Positions 42,045 through 52,361 of a DNA stretch of 64,000 nt are shown piece after piece (position 1 is the first letter of the stretch; each line of letters begins with the position of its first letter). The DNA lies in assembly GCA_016710365.1 (NCBI GenBank), contig JADJVW010000025.1:11426-75425 (forward strand). Direction: 5' to 3'. A model generated the notes under the pieces. It made no database searches. It was not told the origin of the DNA and was given only the letters and a program-made list of their open reading frames with translations. The position numbers were made by a program, and so were the translations under genes. Source of the DNA: Candidatus Caldilinea saccharophila. GTDB lineage: Bacteria; Chloroflexota; Anaerolineae; Caldilineales; Caldilineaceae.

Positions 42045-44392
42045 ACGGCTTGACCTCCGCGCCTGGCGCGGCGCCGCCCCAGGTGCAGCCATCCAACGAC
42101 CGCTGGATGCAACGGTGGGCGTGGCTGATCCTCGGCCTTTTCCTGCTTTTGGGAAGCGCCTACAGCCTTGTCGTGCCTGCGTTCGAGACGCCCGACGAAC
42201 CCTTTCACTACGGCTTTGCGCGCCACATTGCCCAGGGCAATGGCCTGCCCGTCCAGGACCCACAAAACACAGGGCCGTGGGCGCAGGAAGGCAGCCAAGC
42301 GCCGCTCTACTATCTGCTCGCCGGGCTGGCGACGACTTTTATCGACCAGCGCGATTTTGCTGAAAGCGCGGTGCGCAATCCACGCGCCAATATCGGCGAC
42401 CCGCTCTACCCCGGCAACAAGAACTTCATGCTCTACTCCGGACGCTGGCAGCCGTTGCAGGGCGTGAACCTGGCGCTGCACGTCGGTCGTTGGCTCTCGC
42501 TGCTGCTGGGCGCGCTCACGCTGTGGGCGACGTTCCGGCTGGGCGTCTACACCTTCCCCCACAGTCGCACATTGCCCCTGCTGGCGATGGCGCTGGTGGC
42601 GGCCATCCCGCAATTTCTCTTTCTCAGCGCCTCCTTCTCCAACGACAACGCCGTAATCGCGGCCAGCACCTTTACCCTCTTCTGGCTGGCGCGCTTGCTG
42701 GCCAGGCGCGACGATGCACCCATCCAATGGTGGGAATGGAGTGTGCTGGGTGTGGCGTTGGGCGCGGCCGCGTTGAGCAAGTTGCAAGGGCTGGGGCTGA
42801 TCCCGCTCAGCGGCCTGGCGGTGCTCTTGCTGGCCTGGCGTCGCCACGCGTGGCGGTTATTGCTGGACGCGGTGATCTTTGCAGGCGTCCCCGCAATCGC
42901 AATTGCCGGCTGGTGGTACTGGCGCAACCTCACGCTCTATGGCGACTGGAGCGGGCTGTCGCATCTGATGGAGATCAACGGGCAGCGTCAAGGCGGGATC
43001 GAGTGGCGCAACTTCTGGCCGGAGTTCGCCGGCTTGCGCTATTCGGCCTGGGGCGTCTTTGGCTGGTTTAATATCCTGCTGCCGGACTGGTTCTACAAGG
43101 TGATGGACGCTATCACGGTGATTGGCTTAGCAGGCGCCGTGCTGTCGACTATTGCCTCCCTCACGCGAAGACATTTGCCCCTCACCCCTCGCCCCTCGCT
43201 CCGCATACTGGCGCTGCTCTGGCTCTGGCTGGCGATGATGCTGGCGCTCCTGCTCTACTGGACGGCGCAGGCGACGGGCAGTCAAGGGCGGCTGCTCTTT
43301 CCGGCCCTCGCGGCTTTTGCCATTTTGTTGGTGGCGGGCATCGACTTCTGGCTGCGTTGGCTGCCGGTCCTCGCGCAGCGCCTGGTGTGGACGGGGCTGT
43401 TTGGGCTGTTGGCGGGCATGTCGATCTACGCGCTCGGCTGGCTGTTGCCCGGCGCCTATTATGCCCCCGCGCCGGTCGCCGCGATTGCTAGTAACGCGCT
43501 GCCCGTCGCGCTGCGCTATGGCGAAGACGAGCCTATCTGGCTGGAGGCCGTGACGATTGACGCGGCACGCGTGCGCGCCGGCGAGGTTGCGCCGGTCACG
43601 CTCTACTTCCGAACGCCGGCAAAACTTGAACACGATTATCAGCTCTTTCTGCAATTGCTCGACGAGAACGGCGCAGAAATTGCCAACCTCACCACGCATC
43701 CCGGCTGGGGACGCAACCCGACCACTTTCTGGACGCCAGGCGCGCTGTACGCCGACCGCTATCTGCTGCCTGTCCCCGCCGCGGCGGGGAGCGGGTCGCC
43801 GCTGGCCGCGCGCCTCTATGTGGGTTTCATCGATCCAGCCACCGAAGGCGCGTCTGGGCAGCCTGGCGAGTTTCTGCCTCTGCCCGCTTACGCCGCGGAG
43901 GGCGGCGAGGTCACGCCGTTTGTGGGGACGGTGGTGGTGGAGCCTGCCACCACGCCACAGCTCGATACGCCTGGCGCCGTCGTCGCCAACAGCGAGTTCG
44001 GCAATGTGATCCGGCTCAACGATGCAGAAACTGAGTTTCTTGAAGAAACTCAGTTTCTAACCGTGAAGCTGCTCTGGGAAGCGCTCGGCGCACCGGCCAC
44101 CGCTTACACGGCGTTTGTGCATGTCGTGGATGCGACGGGCGCGCCCGTGGGTGGGTTCGACCGTGCGCCGGCTGGGGATCGCTTTCCCACGCATCTGTGG
44201 CGCGCCGGCGACCGCGTCTTGAGCCAGTTCGAGGTGGAATTGGCAGCGCCGCTTCCGCCTGGAACGTATGATGTTTGGGTGGGGCTGTACGAATCAGCCA
44301 GCGCGGGCGCGCTGCGGCTGCCCGTAACCGCGCCAGGTGAACTACTGGCTGGAGACGGTGAGGTGAAGATTGGGCAATTTACAGTGCAATGA
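42041..44392 (+). CDS. Polytopic membrane protein, DUF2142/GT-C-like
   Basis: 783 residues. The start region FETPDEPFHYGFARHIAQGN fits the DUF2142-type family, where an acidic pair (DEP) after helix 1 takes the place of the GT-C catalytic motif. SFSNDNAVIAASTFTLFWLARLL and about eleven helices follow; the C-terminal ~280 residues are soluble beta-rich domains (PVTLYFRTPAKLEHDYQLF, PPGTYDVWVGLYE). ATGA overlap with the preceding gene suggests joint translation, and the product is probably the third transferase of a surface glycan set. Confidence 0.8.
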   Translation: MNGLTSAPGAAPPQVQPSNDRWMQRWAWLILGLFLLLGSAYSLVVPAFETPDEPFHYGFARHIAQGNGLPVQDPQNTGPWAQEGSQAPLYYLLAGLATTFIDQRDFAESAVRNPRANIGDPLYPGNKNFMLYSGRWQPLQGVNLALHVGRWLSLLLGALTLWATFRLGVYTFPHSRTLPLLAMALVAAIPQFLFLSASFSNDNAVIAASTFTLFWLARLLARRDDAPIQWWEWSVLGVALGAAALSKLQGLGLIPLSGLAVLLLAWRRHAWRLLLDAVIFAGVPAIAIAGWWYWRNLTLYGDWSGLSHLMEINGQRQGGIEWRNFWPEFAGLRYSAWGVFGWFNILLPDWFYKVMDAITVIGLAGAVLSTIASLTRRHLPLTPRPSLRILALLWLWLAMMLALLLYWTAQATGSQGRLLFPALAAFAILLVAGIDFWLRWLPVLAQRLVWTGLFGLLAGMSIYALGWLLPGAYYAPAPVAAIASNALPVALRYGEDEPIWLEAVTIDAARVRAGEVAPVTLYFRTPAKLEHDYQLFLQLLDENGAEIANLTTHPGWGRNPTTFWTPGALYADRYLLPVPAAAGSGSPLAARLYVGFIDPATEGASGQPGEFLPLPAYAAEGGEVTPFVGTVVVEPATTPQLDTPGAVVANSEFGNVIRLNDAETEFLEETQFLTVKLLWEALGAPATAYTAFVHVVDATGAPVGGFDRAPAGDRFPTHLWRAGDRVLSQFEVELAAPLPPGTYDVWVGLYESASAGALRLPVTAPGELLAGDGEVKIGQFTVQ
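44026..44058. repeat. 33-bp perfect palindrome (16-1-16) inside a coding region
   Basis: Arm AGAAACTGAGTTTCTT, central G, exact complement. Each arm contains the smaller palindrome AGAAACT-G-AGTTTCT. It is read in frame as ETEFLEETQFL in the DUF2142-like protein. Confidence 0.85.
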
Positions 44393-44469
44393 GCTTGAAT
44401 GAAGAGTACAACGGAGGCGGGGAAGCGACGGCTGCGCTCTTTTTTCAGCAGAGTATTCCGTTCGTTAAT

Positions 44470-44504
44470 CAGCGGAGCGCAGCAGTTTTCTGCTCGCACC
44501 GCTG
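44470..44504 (-). terminator. Hairpin after the universal stress gene
   Basis: CAGCGG...CCGCTG outside and GCGcAGCAG-TTTT-CTGCTCGC inside, with one bulge. It starts seven bases past the stress-protein stop and lies between convergent genes, so it may end both transcripts. Confidence 0.5.
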
Positions 44505-44511
44505 TTGCGCT

Positions 44512-45358
44512 TTACGGCGTCACCACCACAGGCGTCGAAATTTCACTCAGCCAGGCAGCAACCTGCACCGGCAAGATCACCGAGCCTACGCCCAACCCGT
44601 GCAAGATCGTGGTCATCGCTTCGATAGAAGGCATGGTATAGAGTTTGGATTCCACCTCGGCCGCGGTGAACGCCTGCGCCAGGGCGTCGGCTTGTGCGCT
44701 GGATTGGCCGAGCATCATCACGTCGATCTTGGCGTGATGCAGTTTGGCGAGTTGGATGGCAAGTTGCACCGCATGGTCGGAGGAAGGGTCGCCCAGGTAG
44801 ACGACCGTAAAGGGGCCGATGAGCGCGGTCTGTGCGCTCTGCACGATGACCGGGCGCTGTGTATTGCGCACCACGGCCTGCGCGCTGGAGCCGGTGCGCT
44901 TCCCCCGGCGTCATGCCCACGCGTCCCAGGCTGACCATCTGCGCGGACAAGCCGGCTGCGATCAGTTCCTGCGTCACGCCGCCGCGCACCACCTTGAACG
45001 ACCATGAGACGCGCTGGCGACCGGCCACATCGGCCATAATCTTGCGCAGCAACGTTGCCTGGATGCGAAAATCACGTTCCATACGCGCCTGTTCGAGACG
45101 ACGCGGGTTGCCTGTAAAAGAGCCGATCTCCAGCCCGAACGGCAAGCCACACAGATGCAGCAAGTTGACATCCTCGACGTATAGCCCGCGCAGTTCCAGC
45201 TTCAAGGCAGACGCGACCTCAGCCGCGGCCACCAATGCCGCCGCACTGTGGGGAGATGCGTCCAGCGCCACCAGGATGTAGCCCGTTGGCAATGGCTGGT
45301 GTAAGGTTTCGCTCAATATTTCGGGCGCCATCATTGCGCCGTGTTCTTCCGCGCTCAT
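44512..45358 (-). CDS. Universal stress protein family, tandem domains, one frameshift
   Basis: About 282 residues across a break near 44897. The first domain has YILVALDASPHSAAALVAAAEVA, LRGLYVEDVNLLHL and a linker. Removing one G from a five-G run joins GRVGMTPG to KRTGSSAQAVVRNTQRPVIV, which ends the first UspA domain in the family's usual way; the second domain (FTVVYLGDPSSDHAVQLAIQLA) lacks the ATP-binding GxxGxxxxS. It probably acts in stress tolerance. It is a single gene. Confidence 0.8.
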
Positions 45359-45402
45359 CCAGATTTGTTCCTACTTGCTTACTGTCGCTGTGCTGCTGGA
45401 TT

Positions 45403-45455
45403 GCGGACGTCTCGTCCGCTTTTCCTGAGCAATCTAATGCGGACGAGACGTCCGC
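45403..45455. repeat. Inverted pair of 17-bp hairpins
   Basis: GCGGACG-TCT-CGTCCGC (45403-45419) and its exact reverse complement GCGGACG-AGA-CGTCCGC (45439-45455), 19 bases apart, followed by GATCCCG. The same hairpin plus GATCC occurs near 39979. Confidence 0.75.
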
Positions 45456-45508
45456 GATCCCGAGCAGCGTCTCCCTGTCTCCCCTTCTCCTTGTCTCCCG
45501 CTCTCCCC

Positions 45509-47972
45509 CTACGCCAACTTGGGCGGATCGGTTTTGCTGCTGGAAGCCGCCGGCTTTGGGGCGCCACCCTTTGCTTCGAGCGCCTGCCGCTTTTTTGCCA
45601 TTTGCCCCAGCCGATCGGCGACGGCGCGGTTGATTGACCCTTTGGGATATTTGCCTCGCTTGTCAGGCGTACCCGCAGGCATCCCCGTCAACACTTCGAT
45701 GCCTTCATCGACGTGTGCAATGGCATAAATCTGGAAGCGCCCGGCCTCCACCGCCTCGACCACATCGCGGCGCAGCATCAAGTGCTTGACGTTGGTTTCC
45801 GGAATCAGTACGCCCTGCTCGCCAGTCAACCCGCGCGCTTTGCACAGATCAAAGAAGCCTTCGATCTTTTCGTTGACGCCGCCGATGGCCTGGACGCGAC
45901 CGGTCTGATCCACCGAGCCGGTGACCGCCAGTGATTGTTTGATAGGAACTTGCCCGATCGCCGAAAGCAGTGCATAAAACTCGGTTGATGAGGCGCTGTC
46001 GCCTTCTACGCCGCCGTACGACTGCTCGAAGACCAGGCTGGCGGAGAGCGCTAGCGGCTGCTCGATGGCGTAGCGCGCATTGAGCAAGCTGGCCAGAATG
46101 AGCACGCCCTTGGCGTGGATCGGCCCGCTCAGGTTGACTTCACGCTCGATGTTGACCACATCGCCGCGCCCCATGCGCACCGTGGCTGTGATGCGCGACG
46201 GCTGGCCAAAGGCATAGTTGCCAAGTTGCAACACGGACAGTCCGTTGATCTGCCCAATCGCCGCGCCGGTGGTTTCGATGTGGATGGTCTTGCGCAGCAC
46301 TTCATCCTGCATCAAACGGGCCACGCGGTCGAGGCGGAAGACCTGGGCGTCAAGCGCCTGACGCACGTGCTCGACGCCGATTACCTCGGCGTCGCTTTCA
46401 GCGGCCCCAGAAATTTGCCTCTTGCAGCAAGTCCACAATGGCCTGCAATTGTGCGGTCAGGCGTTGGCTGTCGTTGGCAAGCCGGGCGGCGTGGTCGATG
46501 ACCGCGCCTACGGCGTAGCGATCCAGCGGACGCAGCTCCTCCTTGCGCGCGATCGAGGCCAGCAACTGGGCATAGGCCAACTGAGTCTCCGGCGTGCGCT
46601 CCACTTCATCGGCAAAATCAGCCGCCACCTTGAAGAGTTCGTTGAAGTCGGGGTCGTGCTGTGACAGCAGATAATAGAGCGTGCGGTCGCCCAGCAGCAC
46701 CACTTTGACGTTGAGAGGCATCGGCTCAGGCTCCAGCGAGATCGTGCTGGTCAGGCTGAGCATCTGTCCGACCGATTCGATGCGCACCTCGCCAAACTCC
46801 AACGCCCGCTTCAATCCTTCCCAGGAATAGGCGCTGGAGAGCACTTTGAGCGCGTCGAGGATCAGATAGCCGCCGTTGGCGCGGTGGAGCGCCCCCGGCT
46901 TGATCAGTGTAAAGTCGGTGACAAGGGCGCCCATCTGCGCCATCTGTTCGACGCGACCGGTCAGGTTGGTGTAGGTTGGGTTGCTTTCATAGATCACCGG
47001 CGCGCGCTGGGCATCGTCGGCATCGACGAACAAGTTGACTTGGTAGCGACGCAACGGCGAAACGTGGTCGACAAAGACTGCCGGCCCGTCGCCATCGCCT
47101 GCTTGCTGCTGCTTTTCGCCCGCCACCATAAAATCGCCAAGGTGCTCCTGGACATCCCGGCGCACGGCCTCGAAGAAGGTGAGGACATCCTGCATTTCGG
47201 CGTAGGTTGCGGCCAACTCGGAAATGAGGTCGTTGAGGACGACGCCAGCTACCTCGCGATTCAATTCACGCATGCGGTTGCGCAACTCGCGCTCCCAGCG
47301 CGGCGCCTTGGAGACAACCTTCTGGAGCTCCTCTTGCATCACTTCGACATCGGCCTGGATGCGCTTTTGATCCTCTTCGGGCAGCTTATCAAATTCTTCG
47401 GGAGGCAGCACTTCTTCGCCCTTGAGTGGGGCAAAGGTCAGGCCGGAGGAGGTGCGCAGCAACGCCAGGCCGCGCTGCTTGGCCTGTTCTTGAAGTCCCA
47501 TCAGGCTCGCCTGTTGTTGCTCTTGAAACTCACTCTCGATCGCCCGCCGCCGCGCTTGATACTCTTCGCTTTCAAAGGCGGCTGACAGGGCAGTCTGCAT
47601 GTCCTCGACCAGGCGATCCATGTCCCGTTTCAACTGGCGACCGCTGCCCGCAGGGAGACGCAGGATGCGCGGACGATAGGGTTGGTCAAAGTTGTTGACA
47701 TAGCACCAGTCGAAGGGGGGCGGCTCCTGCGCCGCGCGCTTCTCGACCGTGCGGCTTACAAGCGTGTGCTTGCCCAACCCAGCCGGGCCGAGCGCGTAGA
47801 TGTTGTAGCCTTGCCGGCGGAGCTTGACGCCAAACTGAATCGCGCTCATCGGACGTTCCTGTCCGATAAAGGAGGTCTGTCCGTCTAGTTCCGCCGTTGT
47901 TTCGAACGTGAAATCCTCCGGTGCACAACAGCGCCGCAGCGCGTCGGGGGATAAAGGTTTCACTGGAGACAC
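45509..47972 (-). CDS. Lon-like ATP-dependent protease (AAA_32/LonB type), one frameshift
   Basis: About 820 residues across a break near 46415, from a GTG start behind GAGAGGAG. Walker A is LGPAGLGKHT (about 62-70). A long coiled-coil insertion (about 120-270) separates it from the rest of the ATPase (GALVTDFTLIKPGALHRANGGYLILDA). Removing one G from a four-G run joins LLQEANFW to AAESDAEVIGVEHV. The proteolytic domain has the Ser-Lys dyad: EGDSASS (Ser) and GGVNEKIEGFF (Lys). These Lon relatives degrade damaged proteins in the cytoplasm. Confidence 0.9.
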
Positions 47973-48035
47973 AAGGAGGCTCCTCTCTGTGCAGGAAACT
48001 GATTGGAAGGCGTCAGTATACCAGAAAAAATAATG

Positions 48036-48962
48036 TCAGCACAGGGGAAACTGGTAATTCCACCACGCTGGCTCGCCTTGTCGCCAGCTTTGGCCGTCTC
48101 CACTGTGCTCGGAAAGGGCGGCGAGTTCCTCTAAGGGCAACCGCTGGAGAGCCCAACGCGCCTGGGTCGCGGTAAGCTCTAACCGCACCCAGGCGACGGG
48201 ATAGTCGATAATGGCGGGGACGACCGCAAACACGCACGCTTGATGGTCGCCCAACGTGCGCACCTGAACGTCCAAACGATGCGCGTGCCCCTGGAAGATG
48301 GCGCGCACGCCGCCGCGCCGTTGGATCACCTGCAACACCTCCGCTGCATTGGCGACGCCAAAATAGTCGCGCCAGGGACGCTCTCCTGCCCACGGGTGCA
48401 AGAGCTGATGCGTAAATAGCAATACGGGCCGCCCTTCGGCCGTCGCCAGCGCACAGTCGAGACGCTCCAATTCTGCGGGATTGACCCACCCGAAAACGGG
48501 GTCTCCATCGACCGCGGCGGCGATCTGCGCCGGCGTGTGCCCCATCGTATTGAGCAGAATCAAGCGCGCCTCCGGCAGGTCGATCAGCTTGCCTAATCCA
48601 GGTTCGTAACGCCACAGGGTATGAAATTCGCTCAGATCACCGTTTCCAGGGTGTACATCATGATTGCCCGGCAACGCCACAATCGGCGCGCTCAACTCAT
48701 GAAGACGGCGATAAAGATGCCGCATCGTGAATGTAAAGACATCCGATGGCATAGCATAACTCCCTCCGCCGCAGGTCAGATCGCCCAAATGCAGGGCCAG
48801 ATCAACTTGCGTCGCTTCCAATTCTGTTAAAAGGGTATCCAAGATCCGCTCGGACCAGGGTTGAAGCTGCACGGCGCCGCTCGCTGTGACCACCGGCCGG
48901 CTACGCATCCAGAAATGGGTGTCAGAAACAATCCCGATCGTCGTTGATGCAGGTTCATTCAT
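48036..48962 (-). CDS. Calcineurin-like metallophosphoesterase
   Basis: 308 residues with all metal-binding blocks: IGIVSDTHFW, LHLGDLTCGG, ALPGNHDVHPGN, VLLFTHQLLHPW and FQGHAHRLDVQ. It probably hydrolyses a phosphoester; the substrate cannot be read. No signal peptide is present. Its start overlaps the stop of the upstream binding-protein gene by four bases, and it ends the operon. Confidence 0.9.
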   Translation of the reverse strand: MNEPASTTIGIVSDTHFWMRSRPVVTASGAVQLQPWSERILDTLLTELEATQVDLALHLGDLTCGGGSYAMPSDVFTFTMRHLYRRLHELSAPIVALPGNHDVHPGNGDLSEFHTLWRYEPGLGKLIDLPEARLILLNTMGHTPAQIAAAVDGDPVFGWVNPAELERLDCALATAEGRPVLLFTHQLLHPWAGERPWRDYFGVANAAEVLQVIQRRGGVRAIFQGHAHRLDVQVRTLGDHQACVFAVVPAIIDYPVAWVRLELTATQARWALQRLPLEELAALSEHSGDGQSWRQGEPAWWNYQFPLC

Positions 48963-49801
48963 GGCGCGCCTTCTTTGTTTGCTTGGTGGCCAAACCAGCG
49001 GTTTTCCAGATTTGCCAGGTCGCCGCGTGCCCTGAGCAGTTGCAGCGATGTCTCGACCTGGTTTCGCAGCTCGGTCGCGCGGCGTGGCATGACGATGACA
49101 TAGGGAATACTTTCCAAGGGAGCATCTATGGCCGCCAGTGGCTGGCCGACAGCCTGCGCCTGGCGCAGTGAGACATTATCGATAAAAATTGCGTCCAGGC
49201 TGCGATCTTCCAGCAGCGCCGCAATCAATTCGTCCGGCGTCTCAAACGGACTCACGTTCATCTCCACGCCCTCACGTTGCAGGCGTCGCCCAACCATATC
49301 GCCCACACTGCCCCATTCTACCCCAACGCGCTGTCCGGTCAGATCAGACAAGGTGCGGATTGTAGAACCTACAGGCACAGCAATCCGCAGACCAGCGTCA
49401 AAATAAGGGGTGGAAAACAGGAACTCCTGCGTCAGGCGCTCGTCATAAGGATAGGCGCTCATGATGCTGTCGATGCGTCCCGCCTTGAGCGTGTCCGGCA
49501 AGCTATCAAAACCGACCGCCACAATCTCGGCGTGTACGCCCCACGTCTCCGCCAGCGCCTGCGCCAACGCCACGTCATACCCGACGGCCGCCCCGGTCGC
49601 GTCGAGTAGCTCGAAAGGCGGAAAGCTCGGATCCAGCCCAACCCGCCACACGCCCCGTTGCTGCACGGCCTGCCAGGTGGCATCGCGGCGCAGAAAAGGC
49701 AGGAGCGAGACGCTCTGATCGGCAAAGAGCAGCCAGGCGATCCCGGCTATACTTGCCACGAGCGCGGCGCCGGCCGCCATCCAGCGCCAGCGGTAACGCA
49801 T
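48959..49801 (-). CDS. Membrane-anchored family 3 solute-binding protein
   Basis: 280 residues. One N-terminal hydrophobic helix (WMAAGAALVASIAGIAWLLF) is a signal anchor without lipobox. The fold is that of amino-acid-type binding proteins: WRVGLDPSFPPFELLDATGA, VGYDVALAQALAE, LKAGRIDSIMSAYPYDERL and LSDLTGQRVGVEWGSVGD. No permease or ATPase is adjacent; it is coupled to a glycoside hydrolase (TAATG overlap) and a phosphoesterase, so it may act as a sensor rather than a transporter. Confidence 0.88.
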   Translation of the reverse strand: MRYRWRWMAAGAALVASIAGIAWLLFADQSVSLLPFLRRDATWQAVQQRGVWRVGLDPSFPPFELLDATGAAVGYDVALAQALAETWGVHAEIVAVGFDSLPDTLKAGRIDSIMSAYPYDERLTQEFLFSTPYFDAGLRIAVPVGSTIRTLSDLTGQRVGVEWGSVGDMVGRRLQREGVEMNVSPFETPDELIAALLEDRSLDAIFIDNVSLRQAQAVGQPLAAIDAPLESIPYVIVMPRRATELRNQVETSLQLLRARGDLANLENRWFGHQANKEGAP

Positions 49802-50910
49802 TATCGCGCTAATTCGTGCGTGTATCGTTGCACCTCCGTGTAGATCGGTTTTGGCTCAAAATCGGTGCGCACGAAAGTGAAGTAATCCTGATACGAGTTT
49901 TGATCCCAGGGGAAGCGGAACACCCAGAGACAGAGCGCATCGAGCCAGGGCCATTCTTGCAGCGCAATATCATAGGCGCGCAAGGTGTAGACGATGCGCT
50001 GCGCCGGCCGTACGGCGCGCGTCCAGCGTGGATGGTCGTTCCAGCCGCCCTCGGTAATGATCGCCGGCGTTGCTGCGTCGCCGTTTTTGACCATGATATC
50101 GCGCAACAACTCGCTGCGGCGGAAGTTGACCACCTCTGGATCGGGCGGGCTGTCCGGTTCAAAATGCCAGCCATAGGCGTGAATCGCCAGGATATCAAAA
50201 TAAGCGGCGGCGCCGGCGTCATACATCGCCTGGAGAAAGACCAGATCGTTGACGCCAAACTCACTGCCAGGCGGCGCCAGGGTTGGCGCCAGCGCGCCGG
50301 CCAACACGTGCACTTCGGGCGCAACGGCCTTGATCAAGGGATAGGCGGCCCGCAACAGCGCCGTGTATTTTGCTGCGTCGGGCGCGGCGTAGCCCCACTC
50401 CAGCGCCAGGTTTGGTTCGTTCCAGAGGATCACGTAGCTGACCTTGCCCCGGTAGCGTTCGGCAAATTTCGCCGCAAATCGGCCAAAATCAGCAAAGCGA
50501 GCTTCGTCCAGATAAAGTGGGGTGGTGTCTTTGGGGCGCGCCCAGGCCGGAACAAATCCCAACCGTGCGATGAGCGTCACTCCCTGGCGATTGGCGTGCG
50601 CGACGACCTGGTCGGCATGAACCCAGTTGTAGCGCCCAGGCGCCTCTTCAATGTACGCCCACGGAAAATACTCGACGCTCCACGGAGCGCCCATTTCACG
50701 CACCATTTCCAGGGTTCGCTTGATCTTCCATTCTTCCACTTCGTCGGTCAGCCGTGTGTGAATGCCCACTTTGGGGTTGATGGTTTGGACGGTTTGCTGA
50801 GGGCCAAGCACAACCTTGGGTAAATATAAACGCCAAACCCAGATGCCAGTCAGGGCGAGCAACAGCCCAACGAGCAGCAAGAGGGACAGACGCCGCCTGT
50901 CGCGCAGCAT
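49801..50910 (-). CDS. Clan GH-A glycoside hydrolase-like protein, membrane-anchored
   Basis: 369 residues from the ATG at 50910 (AGGTG site). A signal anchor RRLSLLLLVGLLLALTGIWVW precedes a TIM barrel. The acid/base motif is YVILWNEPNLALEW and the nucleophile ITEGGWNDHPRW, which fit GH5/GH39-like enzymes; HAYGW supplies a conserved histidine. The substrate is unknown. First gene of the operon with the binding protein and phosphoesterase. Confidence 0.85.
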   Translation of the reverse strand: MLRDRRRLSLLLLVGLLLALTGIWVWRLYLPKVVLGPQQTVQTINPKVGIHTRLTDEVEEWKIKRTLEMVREMGAPWSVEYFPWAYIEEAPGRYNWVHADQVVAHANRQGVTLIARLGFVPAWARPKDTTPLYLDEARFADFGRFAAKFAERYRGKVSYVILWNEPNLALEWGYAAPDAAKYTALLRAAYPLIKAVAPEVHVLAGALAPTLAPPGSEFGVNDLVFLQAMYDAGAAAYFDILAIHAYGWHFEPDSPPDPEVVNFRRSELLRDIMVKNGDAATPAIITEGGWNDHPRWTRAVRPAQRIVYTLRAYDIALQEWPWLDALCLWVFRFPWDQNSYQDYFTFVRTDFEPKPIYTEVQRYTHELAR

Positions 50911-51056
50911 GTTCACACCTGCATCATAGCGCCGTCGGCGCATTTTGTCCAACCTGGGGACATTTATCGTTCGTCGCTAGTTTGAAACTTTGCCGCGGAT
51001 CGGGTACAGTCAACGGCGTCATCTCATTTCCTGTCCGCCTGATGCTGAGCGTCACG

Positions 51057-52327
51057 ATGAAGAGCACCGTATTCTGGACTGAAGAGTTTCCCCGTCCCGC
51101 CGATCTTTCCACCAGCGAATTGCCTGAAACTATCGACGTTGCCATCATCGGCAGCGGCTACACGGGGCTGAATGCGGCCATTGCCCTGCGCAAGGCCGGC
51201 GCGTCGGTGGCGGTGTTGGAGCAGGCGACTATCGGCTGGGGCGCCAGCAGCCGCAACGGGGGCATGGCGCTCACCGGCCTCAAGGAGGAGATGCCCGTCG
51301 TCTTCAAGCGCTATGGCGCCGAGATGGGGCGGGCGTTTTGGCAGTGGTCGCTGGATTCAGTCGCGCATGTCGAGCAGACGGTGGCGGCGGAAGGGATCGC
51401 CTGTGAGTTTGCGCGCACAGGGCATGTGACGTTGGCCTTCAAGCCGAGCCACTATGCACGTTTTGCCGAAGAAGTGCGCTGGTTTCACGAGATGCTGGCC
51501 TACGATGACCTCTGGGTGATGGACAAGTCCGAACTGCGCAGCGAGATCGGCGCCGACGTCTACCATGGCGGGCTGGGCGACCGCAACAGCGCGGCGCTGC
51601 ACCCCGCACGCTATGTGTTTGGACTGGCGCAGGCCGCGACGCGCCACGGCGCGCTGCTCGTGGAGCACGCCGTGGTCAAGCGCATTGCACAGGCGCGGCT
51701 GGGATTTCTGGTTGCCACCAGCAAAGGCATCTTGAACGCACGCGAGGTGTTGGTCGCCACGAATGGTTACACGACCAATGTCGTCGCACCGCTGCGCCAG
51801 GGCATCTTCCCGGTCGGCAGCTACATCATCACCACCGCGCCGCTCTCTGTTTCGTTGCAACAGGAACTCAGCCGCGCGGGCGCATGTTTTTCGACAGCAA
51901 GAACTTCCTCAATTACTTCCGCCTCACGCCCGATGGCCGGATGCTGTTTGGCGGACGCCACGATCTCTCCACCTCGCTCGACTTGACCGACAGCGCGCAC
52001 AAAATGCAGGCGCGCATGGTCGAGGTCTTTCCGCAGCTTGCCGGCGTCCCCGTCACCCACTCGTGGAGCGGCAAGCTGGGTCTTGCCTTTGACCTGATGC
52101 CGCACGTTGGACGAGTGCGAGGCGTCCATTACGCCTACGGTTATGCCGGTCACGGCGTCTCGATCGCCAGCTACTTGGGCAAGGAAGTCGGTGAGATGCT
52201 GGCAGGGGCGCGCACGACAAATCTGTTTGCGCAGATCGATCATGCACGATATCCTTTTACACCTTACGATCAGCTTTATTTGCCGCTGGTTTCTGCCTGG
52301 TTCCGCTTATTGGACAGCGTATCTTGA
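51057..52327 (+). CDS. FAD-dependent amine/amino-acid oxidoreductase (DadA-like), one frameshift
   Basis: About 423 residues across a break near 51888. MKSTVFWTEEFPRP is the likely start (other methionines lie upstream). The FAD site is VAIIGSGYTGLNAAIALRKAG and is followed by WGASSRNGGMALTGLKEEM, as in gamma-glutamylputrescine oxidase-like enzymes. One added base joins QQELSRAG to RMFFDSKNFLNYFRL; the C-terminal FAD contact is YAYGYAGHGVSIASYLGKE. It should oxidise an amine or amino acid. It precedes the sugar-catabolism genes. Confidence 0.88.
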
Positions 52328-52361
52328 GATAATCGGGGCCTTACCTTGAGGGGAGACTTTC

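Noticed and set aside
46884..47585. Plus-strand open frame opposite the Lon-like gene
   Set aside because: No ribosome site or motif; mirrors the codon bias of the protease gene.
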